This document shows positions 1-7,627 of a stretch of 60,335 nucleotides of DNA, piece after piece; the stretch's first letter is position 1; each line of letters starts with the position of its first letter. The position numbers and the translations under genes are program-made. The stretch comes from ASMP01 sp964609265 (lineage in GTDB: Archaea > Nanobdellota > Nanobdellia > Pacearchaeales > GW2011-AR1), in the NCBI GenBank assembly GCA_964609265.1, contig CAZSQR010000001.1:1-60335 (forward strand), given 5' to 3'. The notes beneath the pieces were generated by a model. It saw nothing but the letters and a program-made list of their open reading frames with translations, did no database searches and was not told the origin of the DNA.

Positions 1-1007
1 AGGACTTTTTCAGAAAAATCTCCGTCCTCGCCGAAAGGTATTTCCCTTGCAAAAAAATACCTTAGTGCATCTAAACCATATCTCTCAACAAGATAAACAG
101 GAGAAATAGCATTTCCCAGAGATTTTGAAATTTTCTGCCTGTTTATAGTTAAAAACCCGTGTGCAAATATTTTTTTAGGTAATTCATATCCTGCTGAGAG
201 CAACATAGCAGGCCATATCACAGCATGAAATCTAAGAATATCTTTGCCGATAATATGCAAATCTGCTGGCCAGCTCTTGCTTCCTGAAATATAATTAAGC
301 AAAGCATCAAACCAGACCCAAAAAACCTGATTTTTATCTACAGGCAAATTAATCCCCCACCCATAATCTGGCCTGGATATGCTGATATCTTTAAGTCCTG
401 ATTTCAAAAAAGAAATAATTTCTTTTCTCTTGCTCTCAGGTTTAATAAAATCTTTATTTTTTTCTATATATTTCAAAACTTGATTCTGATATTTTTTAAG
501 CTTGAAAAAATAATTTTCCTCTTCTAATTTTACAGGTTTAGTTTTGTGGAATGGACACAACCCATTTACTAATTCTTTTTCAGTAATAAAAGCCTCGCAC
601 CCTTCACAATACAATCCCTTATATTTCCCTTTGTAGATATCTCCTTTCTTATTAACTTCATTAAAAAACTGCAAAACAACTTTTTTATGTCTTGCTTCAC
701 TCGTTCTGATAAATCCGTTATATTCTATTCTAAGTTTTTCCCAAACTTCCCGCCATTTTTTTGCCATGTCGTCCGTATATTTTTGGATATCTGTTCTTGT
801 TCCTTTTCCCAACTTTTGAGCAGCTTTATATGTTTTAACAGAATTTTCATCCAATCCTGTTAAAAAGAAAACATCCTCCCCGAGCAAACGATGCCACCTC
901 GAGATTATATCTGAAGAAACTATACAGTAAGCAGTTCCAACATGGGGAACATCATTCACATAATATATCGGTGTCGTAACATAAAATTTCTTTTTTTTTC
1001 CTGCCAT
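1..1007 (-). CDS. metG: Methionyl-tRNA synthetase, N-terminal part (cut by window edge)
   Basis: Charges tRNA-Met with methionine in the cytoplasm. The reading frame opens at the ATG ending at 1007 and runs off the left edge, giving about 335 residues. The N-terminus reads MAGKKKKFYVTTPIYYVND with HVGTA, the class I signature region of MetRS. A zinc knuckle of the form CEGC...CPFH is visible around 540-620, as in MetRS connective peptides. The KMSKS loop would lie beyond the edge. It is divergent from the tRNA-Gly gene 60 bp away. The call is firm; only the length and C-terminal domains are unknown. Confidence 0.93.
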   Translation of the reverse strand, partial: MAGKKKKFYVTTPIYYVNDVPHVGTAYCIVSSDIISRWHRLLGEDVFFLTGLDENSVKTYKAAQKLGKGTRTDIQKYTDDMAKKWREVWEKLRIEYNGFIRTSEARHKKVVLQFFNEVNKKGDIYKGKYKGLYCEGCEAFITEKELVNGLCPFHKTKPVKLEEENYFFKLKKYQNQVLKYIEKNKDFIKPESKRKEIISFLKSGLKDISISRPDYGWGINLPVDKNQVFWVWFDALLNYISGSKSWPADLHIIGKDILRFHAVIWPAMLLSAGYELPKKIFAHGFLTINRQKISKSLGNAISPVYLVERYGLDALRYFFAREIPFGEDGDFSEKV

Positions 1008-1068
1008 ATTCTCTTTACAAGAAGTAAATATAAAAACTTAACTAAACTTTAAAACGAAAAATGAAGAA

Positions 1069-1139
1069 GCAGCTTTAGTTTAGTGGAAGAACACGAGATT
1101 CCCAATCTCGGAACGCGGGTTCAATTCCCGCAAGCTGCA
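1069..1139 (+). tRNA. tRNA-Gly (CCC)
   Basis: A complete cloverleaf can be drawn: acceptor arms GCAGCTT/AAGCTGC, a D-arm, anticodon stem CGAGA/TCTCG around loop TTCCCAA, and a T-arm with TTCAATT. The anticodon is CCC, so it reads GGG codons. Discriminator base is A and CCA is not encoded. No intron. Confidence 0.93.
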
Positions 1140-1170
1140 CTTAAACTAACCACGCCAAAAATCTCAGAAA

Positions 1171-1181
1171 ATTATTTAAAC
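1171..1181 (+). promoter_or_regulatory. TATA-like box for the zinc-ribbon/Hsp20-like gene
   Basis: ATTATTTAAAC is centred about 26 bp before the ATG at 1202, the spacing expected for a leaderless archaeal transcript. Confidence 0.55.
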
Positions 1182-1201
1182 AAGAACCTGCTTCCCTAAT
1201 T

Positions 1202-1897
1202 ATGTTCAAGAAGAAAAGATGCAGAAATTGCGGAAAAAGAATAAATAACGATTACGACTTTTGCCCTTACTGCGGAGCTCAATTAAAAGATTTATTTGAG
1301 AAAGATAGCGAAGACTGGGGCTTGCTGGGTAAAGATGACTTTAATCACGACGGGATAAAACTTCCAATGGGCTTCAACACACTGTTTAATTCTCTTCTTA
1401 AAAATCTTAACAAGCAAATAGGTGAATTTGAAGATATGAAAAAAGAGAAAACAATGAAAGAGAGAAAAGGGGGAATAGGAATAAGTATCTACACATCTGG
1501 AGACAAGCCGCCTAAAATAAAGGTAACTTCTTTTGGGAACATCCCTAAATTTAAAGAAAGAGAAAAAAAGACGGAAGAAAGTATAAAGAAGATTAAAAAT
1601 CTCCCTCAGATAAGTTCTAAAAAATTTTCAGGGCTTCCAAAAAAAGAGCCTGAAACAAACATAAGAAGGTTCTCAGACAAAATTGTTTATGAAATAAAAA
1701 TGCCTGAGGTAAAATCAATAAAAGATGTCTCTATAACCCAGCTCGAAAGCAGCATCGAAATAAAAGCACTCGCAACTCCGAAAGGCAAAAAAAATAAAAG
1801 ATATGTTTATTCCAAAATAATTTCTGTAAACCTGCCGATAAAAAAATACAATTTATCAAAAGAAAAACTTGTTCTTGAATTAGAAACGCAAGAATAA
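1202..1897 (+). CDS. Zinc-ribbon protein with Hsp20/CS-like C-terminal domain
   Basis: 231 residues. The N-terminus is a zinc ribbon: CRNC (residues 7-10) and CPYC (21-24). A charged linker follows, and the last 70 or so residues form a beta-rich block (IVYEIKMPEV..., IEIKA, ISVNLPIKKYNL, LVLELE) resembling the alpha-crystallin/Hsp20 fold of small heat-shock proteins. A small chaperone or adaptor role is inferred from the fold only. It has its own TATA box and stands between tRNA-Gly and the antiporter. The Hsp20 assignment rests on pattern, not on an alignment. Confidence 0.6.
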   Translation: MFKKKRCRNCGKRINNDYDFCPYCGAQLKDLFEKDSEDWGLLGKDDFNHDGIKLPMGFNTLFNSLLKNLNKQIGEFEDMKKEKTMKERKGGIGISIYTSGDKPPKIKVTSFGNIPKFKEREKKTEESIKKIKNLPQISSKKFSGLPKKEPETNIRRFSDKIVYEIKMPEVKSIKDVSITQLESSIEIKALATPKGKKNKRYVYSKIISVNLPIKKYNLSKEKLVLELETQE

Positions 1898-1964
1898 ATT
1901 TTTTCTAGATTTTTCAATAAACTTATAAATTATAAATTTCTGATATTATAAGGATTAAGAGGAA

Positions 1965-3686
1965 ATGTTTAGCCCATTTATACAATTTGGATTTGTAATC
2001 TTGGTTGTCTTAGGTGTTTCAATTGTGATGAGATTGCTCAAACAACCTTTGATAATTGGATATATTTTATCAGGAATTTTAGTCGGACCTTTTTTCCTGA
2101 ATTTAATTCAGAGCAATGAAACAATAAATGTTTTTTCAGAGATGGGGATTGCTTTTTTGTTGTTTATTGTCGGATTGCATTTATCTCCTAAAGTTTTAAA
2201 ACATGTCGGTAAAATTTCTTTGATTACTGGCTTAGGGCAGATATTATTTACTTCTTTAATCGGATACTTCATAGGAAAATTGTTGGGATTTTCAGTAATA
2301 ACTTCTGTATATATTGCAATAGCCCTAACTTTTTCTTCTACAATTATTATTATGAAACTTCTTTCAGATAAAGATGCTTTAGAAAAACTTTATGGAAAAA
2401 TTTCAATAGGATTTTTATTAGTCCAGGATTTAGTAGCTATTTTGATTTTAATTGTTGTTTCATCTTTGGCGAGCGGGGCAGGAGCTGGTGATATTTTATT
2501 TTCTACTATTATAAAAGGAATTATTCTTGTCGCTATTTTGATACCAATCAGTTATTACATTCTTCCTAAATTAAGTGATTTTTTCGCAAAATCGCAGGAA
2601 TTCTTGTTTGTCTTTGCTATTTCATGGGGCTTGGGATTGTCTCTTCTTTTTCTTTATGCAGGTTTTTCAATTGAAGTCGGTGCATTAATCGCAGGAGTTA
2701 TGCTTTCGATATCTCCTTATAATTTTGAAATTAGCTCAAAGTTAAAACCTTTAAGAGATTTCTTTATAATTTCCTTTTTCATTATTTTGGGAAGCCAGAT
2801 GGCTTTTGGAGACATAAGTTATTTAGTTTTGCCAGCAGTAACCTTTTCTCTTTTTATCTTGATAGGAAATCCTTTGATAGTCATGATTTTAATGGGGTTG
2901 CTTGGGTATAGCAAAAAAACAGGTTTCATGGCAGGGCTTACTGTTGCTCAAATCTCTGAATTCTCATTAATCTTGATTGCCCTTGGAGTCAAAATCGGAC
3001 ATTTGACTCAAGAGATATTATCCTTTGTTACAATGATAGGATTACTGACTATCGCAGGTTCAACATACTTAATTATTTATTCAGACGCAATCTTCAAAAA
3101 GATAGGGAAATTTTTAACACTTTTTGAAAGGAAAAAAGTTAAAGAAAAGGAGATCCCAAAAAAGAATTATAATTATATCCTTTTAGGTTATAATAGAATT
3201 GGATTTTCAGTAGTAAAATCTTTTTCAAAAATAACCAAGAACTTTTTAATTGTAGATTATAATCCCCAGGTTGTTAAAGAATTGCAAAAAGAAGGAATTG
3301 ATGCAATTTATGGTGATGTTGATGATTCAGAATTTTTAGAAAATTTAAGAATGGATAAAGCTTCTCTAATTGTTTCCACAGTTCCTGAAAAAGAAACAAA
3401 TCAATTAATTTTAGATGTTTTAGAAAGAAGCAAATCCAAGCCAGTTGTTCTTTTGACAGCAAGACAAATTGAAGATGCTCTTGAGTTATACGACGCAGGA
3501 GCAGATTATGTAATCTTGCCCCACTTTTTAGGAGGAGAGTATACTGCAAAATTAATTGAAAATGCAAAAAATAACCATAAAATATACCAAAAAGAAAAAG
3601 AAAAAGAATTAATAATTTTAAAAGAAAGATTAAAAAAAGGACAGCAGCATCCGAAGATTGAAAAAGAAAAAAAATGGAGTTATTAA
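1965..3686 (+). CDS. Kef-type monovalent cation:proton antiporter (CPA2) with TrkA-N domain
   Basis: 573 residues. The first 385 or so are hydrophobic with about 12 membrane segments, including the CPA2-typical stretch around FLLFIVGLHLSPK and the LVQDLVAI motif carrying the paired polar residues of the transport core. Residues about 400-520 are a Rossmann TrkA-N (RCK_N) domain (NYILLGYNRIGFSVVKSF, then IVDYNPQ, GDVDD). No TrkA-C domain follows, so the nucleotide-binding half of the usual gate is present without RCK_C. It likely exchanges K+ or Na+ for protons at the membrane. The tail is Lys/Glu-rich. Confidence 0.88.
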   Translation: MFSPFIQFGFVILVVLGVSIVMRLLKQPLIIGYILSGILVGPFFLNLIQSNETINVFSEMGIAFLLFIVGLHLSPKVLKHVGKISLITGLGQILFTSLIGYFIGKLLGFSVITSVYIAIALTFSSTIIIMKLLSDKDALEKLYGKISIGFLLVQDLVAILILIVVSSLASGAGAGDILFSTIIKGIILVAILIPISYYILPKLSDFFAKSQEFLFVFAISWGLGLSLLFLYAGFSIEVGALIAGVMLSISPYNFEISSKLKPLRDFFIISFFIILGSQMAFGDISYLVLPAVTFSLFILIGNPLIVMILMGLLGYSKKTGFMAGLTVAQISEFSLILIALGVKIGHLTQEILSFVTMIGLLTIAGSTYLIIYSDAIFKKIGKFLTLFERKKVKEKEIPKKNYNYILLGYNRIGFSVVKSFSKITKNFLIVDYNPQVVKELQKEGIDAIYGDVDDSEFLENLRMDKASLIVSTVPEKETNQLILDVLERSKSKPVVLLTARQIEDALELYDAGADYVILPHFLGGEYTAKLIENAKNNHKIYQKEKEKELIILKERLKKGQQHPKIEKEKKWSY

Positions 3687-3702
3687 ATAAGAACTAACAA
3701 AA

Positions 3703-3712
3703 CTTATAAATA
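3703..3712 (+). promoter_or_regulatory. TATA-like box for tRNA-Ile
   Basis: CTTATAAATA is centred about 28 bp upstream of the mature tRNA 5' end at 3736. Confidence 0.5.
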
Positions 3713-3735
3713 CATTTCTTCTTTCAGATTTTAAT

Positions 3736-3861
3736 GAGCCCGTAGCTCAGCCTGGTTAGAGCACTACTCTGATAACATCAAAAATCAGGGATTTTTGGGG
3801 TGTTCCAAAATCTTCGATTTCAGACAGGTAGGGGTCCTCGGTTCAAATCCGAGCGGGCTCA
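3736..3861 (+). tRNA. tRNA-Ile (GAT), intron-containing
   Basis: Acceptor GAGCCCG/CGGGCTC, a standard D-arm and a T-arm CTCGG-TTCAAAT-CCGAG frame the gene. Removing a 51-nt intron (3775-3825) leaves anticodon stem CTACT/GGTAG around loop CTGATAA with anticodon GAT. Intron position is the canonical 37/38 site. EndA, encoded at 45125, is the expected excision enzyme. Confidence 0.9.
3775..3825 (+). other. tRNA-Ile intron with bulge-helix-bulge splice site
   Basis: The central helix pairs CTGA of the anticodon loop with TCAG near the intron 3' end. The flanking bulges are TAA and ACA, cut after their second base. The outer intron-side helix is weak (one mismatch), so the motif is slightly relaxed. 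Confidence 0.75.
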
Positions 3862-3871
3862 TTTTTTAACA

Positions 3872-3884
3872 AGTTTTAAAAACC
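3872..3884 (+). promoter_or_regulatory. TATA-like box for L15e
   Basis: AGTTTTAAAAACC is centred about 27 bp before the ATG at 3904, immediately after the tRNA-Ile gene. Confidence 0.5.
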
Positions 3885-3903
3885 AATTTTTTCTCAATAA
3901 AAC

Positions 3904-4476
3904 ATGACACGCGGAATGTATCATTACATAAAACAAGCCTGGAAAAAGCCAAGCAGGGAAATACTCAGAAAAAGGATGATTGATTGGAGAAAAAGTCAGG
4001 CAGTTGTGAAAGTTGACAAACCATTAAGACTTGACAGAGCAAGAGCTTTAGGTTATAAAGACAAAAAAGGTTTTGTTGTTGCCCGTATCAGGATTTTAAG
4101 AGGCGGTCATAAAAGGTCAAGACCAAACAAAGGACGCAGGAGCAAAAGGCTGCACACGAGAAAAACACTAAGGATGAACTACAAATGGATTGCAGAGCAG
4201 AGAACAGCAAGAAAATTCAAAAATCTTGAAGTTTTAAATTCATATCTGATTGGCAAGGACGGAAAACATTATTTTTATGAAGTAATTCTTGTAGACCCTG
4301 AAAGGCCTGAAATAAAAAACGACAAAACAATAAATTGGATAACAAAGAAAGAAAACAGAAAGCGCCCAATGCGCGGACTTACCAGTGCTGGAAAAAAAGC
4401 TCGTGGGCTAAGAAGCAAAAGCCGCGAAATAAAGACCAGACCAAGCCTGAGAGCAAGAGGGAGGTTGGGAAAATAA
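3904..4476 (+). CDS. rpl15e: Large ribosomal subunit protein eL15
   Basis: 190 residues, close to the usual length of archaeal L15e. The N-terminus MTRGMYHYIKQAWKKPS and the internal VARIRILRGGHKRSRPNKGRRS and TARKFKNLEVLNSYLIGKDGKHYFYEVILVDP segments are characteristic of the family. It is a structural rRNA-binding protein of the 50S subunit. It has its own TATA box. A further TATA box just after its stop serves the next gene, so it may be transcribed alone. Confidence 0.97.
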   Translation: MTRGMYHYIKQAWKKPSREILRKRMIDWRKSQAVVKVDKPLRLDRARALGYKDKKGFVVARIRILRGGHKRSRPNKGRRSKRLHTRKTLRMNYKWIAEQRTARKFKNLEVLNSYLIGKDGKHYFYEVILVDPERPEIKNDKTINWITKKENRKRPMRGLTSAGKKARGLRSKSREIKTRPSLRARGRLGK

Positions 4477-4484
4477 TAACAAAA

Positions 4485-4494
4485 CTTATAAAAA
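4485..4494 (+). promoter_or_regulatory. TATA-like box for the ferritin-like gene
   Basis: CTTATAAAAA is centred about 27 bp before the ATG at 4516. Confidence 0.5.
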
Positions 4495-4515
4495 CCTATT
4501 TTCCTTTTTTTCATA

Positions 4516-4797
4516 ATGCTTTCAAGCTCACCAATTGACTTGGACAAAATCCCTGAAAAAGAGATTGATAAAGAAATTCTTAGACTTGGAATGATTGCAG
4601 AACTTGACGCTGTAAATCTTTATGAGCAACTTTCAGCAAAGACAAAAAGTAAGAAAATCAAAGCTGCTCTTCTGGATATAGCAAAAGAAGAAAAAACCCA
4701 TGTCGGAGAATTCCAGGCACTGCTTCTTGAATTAGACAAAGAACAAGTTAAAGAACTTGAAGAAGGAAAAAAAGAAGTTAAAGAATTAACAGAATAA
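4516..4797 (+). CDS. Mini ferritin-like / rubrerythrin-like protein
   Basis: 93 residues forming two predicted helices. Helix 1 holds the E-rich GMIAELDAVNLYEQLSAK stretch, and helix 2 holds EEKTHVGEFQALLLELD, an ExxH-type pair seen in ferritin-like di-iron proteins. Rubrerythrins need four helices, so this half-length chain would have to dimerise, as in encapsulated ferritins. A carboxylate/His metal site at the dimer interface is inferred. A Glu/Lys tail follows. No encapsulin shell gene is visible here. Likely role: iron or oxidative-stress handling. Confidence 0.65.
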   Translation: MLSSSPIDLDKIPEKEIDKEILRLGMIAELDAVNLYEQLSAKTKSKKIKAALLDIAKEEKTHVGEFQALLLELDKEQVKELEEGKKEVKELTE

Positions 4798-4838
4798 ACT
4801 TAAAAACTTCTTTTTCTTAAAAAATTTACAAAAAAGAG

Positions 4839-5108
4839 ATGGAATCAATATATACTATAATTGGAGCAATCGGATTAATTTTAATTATAATCGGTGTTTT
4901 AATAAAAAACAAAAATAGGAAAATAAGAGATATAGTCTATATTTTTGGCGGCGCGTTTTTAGCAACATACAGTATTCACATTAAAGATATTATATTTATC
5001 ATTCTACAAATTGTATTTGTGCTTGTAGCTATCTATGATCTAAAATTGCAGATTAAAAAAACCAAAAAAGCCAAGTCAGGCGGGAAGATAATAAAAAAGA
5101 AAAAATGA
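4839..5108 (+). CDS. Small membrane protein of unknown function
   Basis: 89 residues. Three hydrophobic stretches are visible: SIYTIIGAIGLILIIIGVLI, IVYIFGGAFLATYSIHI and IIFIILQIVFVLVAIYDL. A Lys-rich tail of about 20 residues follows. I do not recognise the family. Its stop overlaps the DNA ligase ATG by 4 bp (ATGA), so the two are translated from one transcript. Functional linkage to the ligase is not implied. Confidence 0.6.
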   Translation: MESIYTIIGAIGLILIIIGVLIKNKNRKIRDIVYIFGGAFLATYSIHIKDIIFIILQIVFVLVAIYDLKLQIKKTKKAKSGGKIIKKKK

Positions 5109-6835
5109 AATATCAAAAACTTGCTGAGCTTTATGAAGAGCTTTCCAGCACAACAAAAAGACTTGAGAAGATTTCGATACTTTCAAAGTTTCTGAAACAG
5201 CTTAACGAAAAAGACAGAGATGTTCTTTATCTTTTGCTTGGAGAGATTTACCCTGATTATGATGAGCGCCGCATTGGAATTTCAAATCAATTGGCAATAA
5301 AAGCAATTACAAAATCCACTGGAACAGAAAAAAGTCAGGTTATCCAAGAATGGAAAAAAATAGGGGATTTAGGAAAGGTTTCTGAAGCTTTGACACAAAA
5401 GAAAAAACAATCAACACTTCACAGGCATGTCATAACAACAGAAAAAGTCCTTGAAAACCTTAGAAAGTTACCTGAACTTCAGGGGAAAGGAACAGTCGGA
5501 AAAAAATTATCATTAATCACTGAATTATTAACTTCTGCTTCCCCGCTGGAATCAAAATATCTCGTAAGAACATTAATCGGAGATTTGAGAATTGGAGTAA
5601 AAGAAAGCACCATAAGAGATGCAATGATTTCTGCATTTTTTCCTAATAGTGACAAAAAAATTGAGGTAAGAAAGGCAATCCAGTCTGCCATAAATAATTC
5701 TAATGATATTGCTGTTACTTTCGACGTTGCAAAAAAAGGAAAGCTAAAAGATTTTGATAAAGTTAGCATAGAAGTTGGAAAGCCGGTAAAGGTAATGCTC
5801 GCACAGAAAGCAAAAACAATTAAAGAAGCATTTAAGGCAGTTGGAAAGCCGTGTGCAATTGAATACAAATACGATGGCTTCAGGCTTTTAATACACAAAA
5901 AAGGTTCTGATATCTCACTTTTCACAAGGAGCCTTGAAAATGTTACCAGGCAGTTTCCAGAAGTTGTTGAATATGTAAAAGAATATATCAAAGGAAAATC
6001 TTTTATTCTTGACTCTGAAGCTGTTGGCTACCACAAAAAGACAGGAGAGTACAGGCCGTTCCAGGAAATCAGCCAGAGAATAAGAAGAAAATATGATATT
6101 GAAAAGATGCAAAAAGAACTGCCTGTTGAAATTAATGTTTTTGATATTCTTTATTACAACGGAAAATCCTTGATTGATGAGCCGTTTGGAAAAAGAAGCT
6201 CTCTCCTCAGAAAAATAATAAAAAATCATCCTTACAAAATAATCTACTCAAAACAGATAATAACCTCGGATGAAAAAAGAGCAGAAAAGTTTTACAAAAA
6301 GTCTCTTAAAGAAAATCAGGAAGGTGTAATGTTCAAGAATCTCAAAGCAATTTATCAGCCAGGCAGCAGAGTTGGACACATGTTAAAAGTTAAGCCAGAA
6401 GAGCGTGATCTTGACCTGGTTATTACAGGCGGCGAATACGGCACAGGAAAGCGTTTTGGCTGGCTCTCAAGTTTTATTCTTTCATGCTATGACTCTAAAA
6501 ACAAAAAATTCCTTGAGGTAGGAAAAATGGGAACCGGCATTAAGGAAAAAGCCACACAAAAAACAGATATCAATATTTCTTTTAATGAATTGACAGAAAA
6601 ACTTAAACCATATTTCATTGAAGAAAAAGGGAAAAAAGTTAAAATCAAGCCAAAAATTGTAGTTTCAGTGACATACCAGGAGATTCAGCGCTCTCCAAAT
6701 TACAACTCTGGCTTTGCCTTGAGATTCCCAAGATTCACCACTCTCAGGCCAGACAAAAATCCAAGCGACACGACCACTCTTAAAGAACTTAAAAAAGACT
6801 ATGAAAATCAAAAAAGAAATTGGAGATATGGGTAA
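5105..6835 (+). CDS. lig: ATP-dependent DNA ligase (archaeal LigB type)
   Basis: 576 residues, normal for archaeal replicative ligases. The N-terminal DNA-binding domain (1-220) is followed by the adenylation domain with motif I EYKYDGFR, whose Lys255 is the nucleotide acceptor. Later motifs include EGVMFKNL (motif IV) and HMLKVKPE (motif V), then an OB-fold domain ending in LRFPRFTTLRPDK. It seals nicks between Okazaki fragments. It overlaps the preceding small gene by 4 bp and lies near TBP and MCM. Confidence 0.96.
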   Translation: MKYQKLAELYEELSSTTKRLEKISILSKFLKQLNEKDRDVLYLLLGEIYPDYDERRIGISNQLAIKAITKSTGTEKSQVIQEWKKIGDLGKVSEALTQKKKQSTLHRHVITTEKVLENLRKLPELQGKGTVGKKLSLITELLTSASPLESKYLVRTLIGDLRIGVKESTIRDAMISAFFPNSDKKIEVRKAIQSAINNSNDIAVTFDVAKKGKLKDFDKVSIEVGKPVKVMLAQKAKTIKEAFKAVGKPCAIEYKYDGFRLLIHKKGSDISLFTRSLENVTRQFPEVVEYVKEYIKGKSFILDSEAVGYHKKTGEYRPFQEISQRIRRKYDIEKMQKELPVEINVFDILYYNGKSLIDEPFGKRSSLLRKIIKNHPYKIIYSKQIITSDEKRAEKFYKKSLKENQEGVMFKNLKAIYQPGSRVGHMLKVKPEERDLDLVITGGEYGTGKRFGWLSSFILSCYDSKNKKFLEVGKMGTGIKEKATQKTDINISFNELTEKLKPYFIEEKGKKVKIKPKIVVSVTYQEIQRSPNYNSGFALRFPRFTTLRPDKNPSDTTTLKELKKDYENQKRNWRYG

Positions 6836-6909
6836 TGGAAAAAGAAAACTTTTAAAATTGTTAAACCAGTCTTGCTTTTTATATCTCCTTCTGAATTTTC
6901 ATTTATAAA

Positions 6910-6920
6910 TCTTTATAAAG
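6910..6920 (+). promoter_or_regulatory. TATA-like box for the TBP gene
   Basis: TCTTTATAAAG lies about 31 bp before the ATG at 6946. A second A/T run, CATTTATAAATC, lies just upstream. TBP could bind here and control itself, which is inference. Confidence 0.45.
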
Positions 6921-6945
6921 GAATTTTCTCTTAATTTATAATAAA

Positions 6946-7515
6946 ATGACAAAGTCAGCAAACCAGGCAAGCAACTATAAAATCCAGAATATTGTTGCAA
7001 CAACCTCTCTTGAAAAGCTTATTCCTCTGACAAAACTGGCGAGAACACAGCCAAACACAGAATACAATCCAGAAACATTTCCCGGTCTGGTTCTTAGAAT
7101 TAAGGAGCCAAAATCAGCTGTCCTTGTCTTTTCTTCTGGAAATCTTGTATGCACCGGGACAAAATCAGTAGCCCAGGTAAAAAAAGTAATTCAGGCAGTC
7201 ATAAAGCAGCTAAAAAAAATCAATGTCAAAATAACAACAAAACCAAAAATAACTGTCCAGAACATAGTAGCTTCTGGGATGATAAATCTAAAACTTAACC
7301 TGAACTTTCTGGCTTTGGAAATGGAAAACACAGAATACGAACCAGAGCAGTTTCCAGGACTTGTTTATAAGCTGATAGAGCCAAACGCAACTTTTCTTTT
7401 GTTCAGCAACGGAAAACTTGTATGCACCGGGACAAAAAACAAGCAGCAGCTTGAATATAGCATGGATCTTCTCTTAAAAAACGTTAAGGCTGTTCTGAAG
7501 AATTACAAAAAATAA
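6946..7515 (+). CDS. tbp: TATA-binding protein
   Basis: 189 residues built of two pseudo-symmetric repeats: NIVATTSL...TEYNPETFPGLVLRI...FSSGNLVCTGTKS, then NIVASGMI...TEYEPEQFPGLVYKL...FSNGKLVCTGTKN. This is the saddle fold that binds TATA boxes and recruits TFB and RNA polymerase. Length and both repeats are complete. It lies between DNA ligase and MCM. Confidence 0.98.
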   Translation: MTKSANQASNYKIQNIVATTSLEKLIPLTKLARTQPNTEYNPETFPGLVLRIKEPKSAVLVFSSGNLVCTGTKSVAQVKKVIQAVIKQLKKINVKITTKPKITVQNIVASGMINLKLNLNFLALEMENTEYEPEQFPGLVYKLIEPNATFLLFSNGKLVCTGTKNKQQLEYSMDLLLKNVKAVLKNYKK

Positions 7516-7597
7516 AAATCCGCTTATTTTAATTACAAAATAATTTTTCTCCCAAAAATCATCTAAATTCTAAAGCTACCCAATAGTTTACAATAAA

Positions 7598-7608
7598 GTA
7601 TAAAAACA
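7598..7608 (+). promoter_or_regulatory. TATA-like box that decides the MCM start
   Basis: AGTATAAAAAC is centred 26 bp before the ATG at 7628 but only 20 bp before the GTG at 7622. The window's usual spacing favours the ATG. Confidence 0.55.
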
Positions 7609-7627
7609 AAGTCCTTTTTGCGTGAAT

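Noticed and set aside
4516..4797. Encapsulin cargo operon
   Set aside because: No shell protein gene is adjacent; neighbours are L15e and a small membrane protein.
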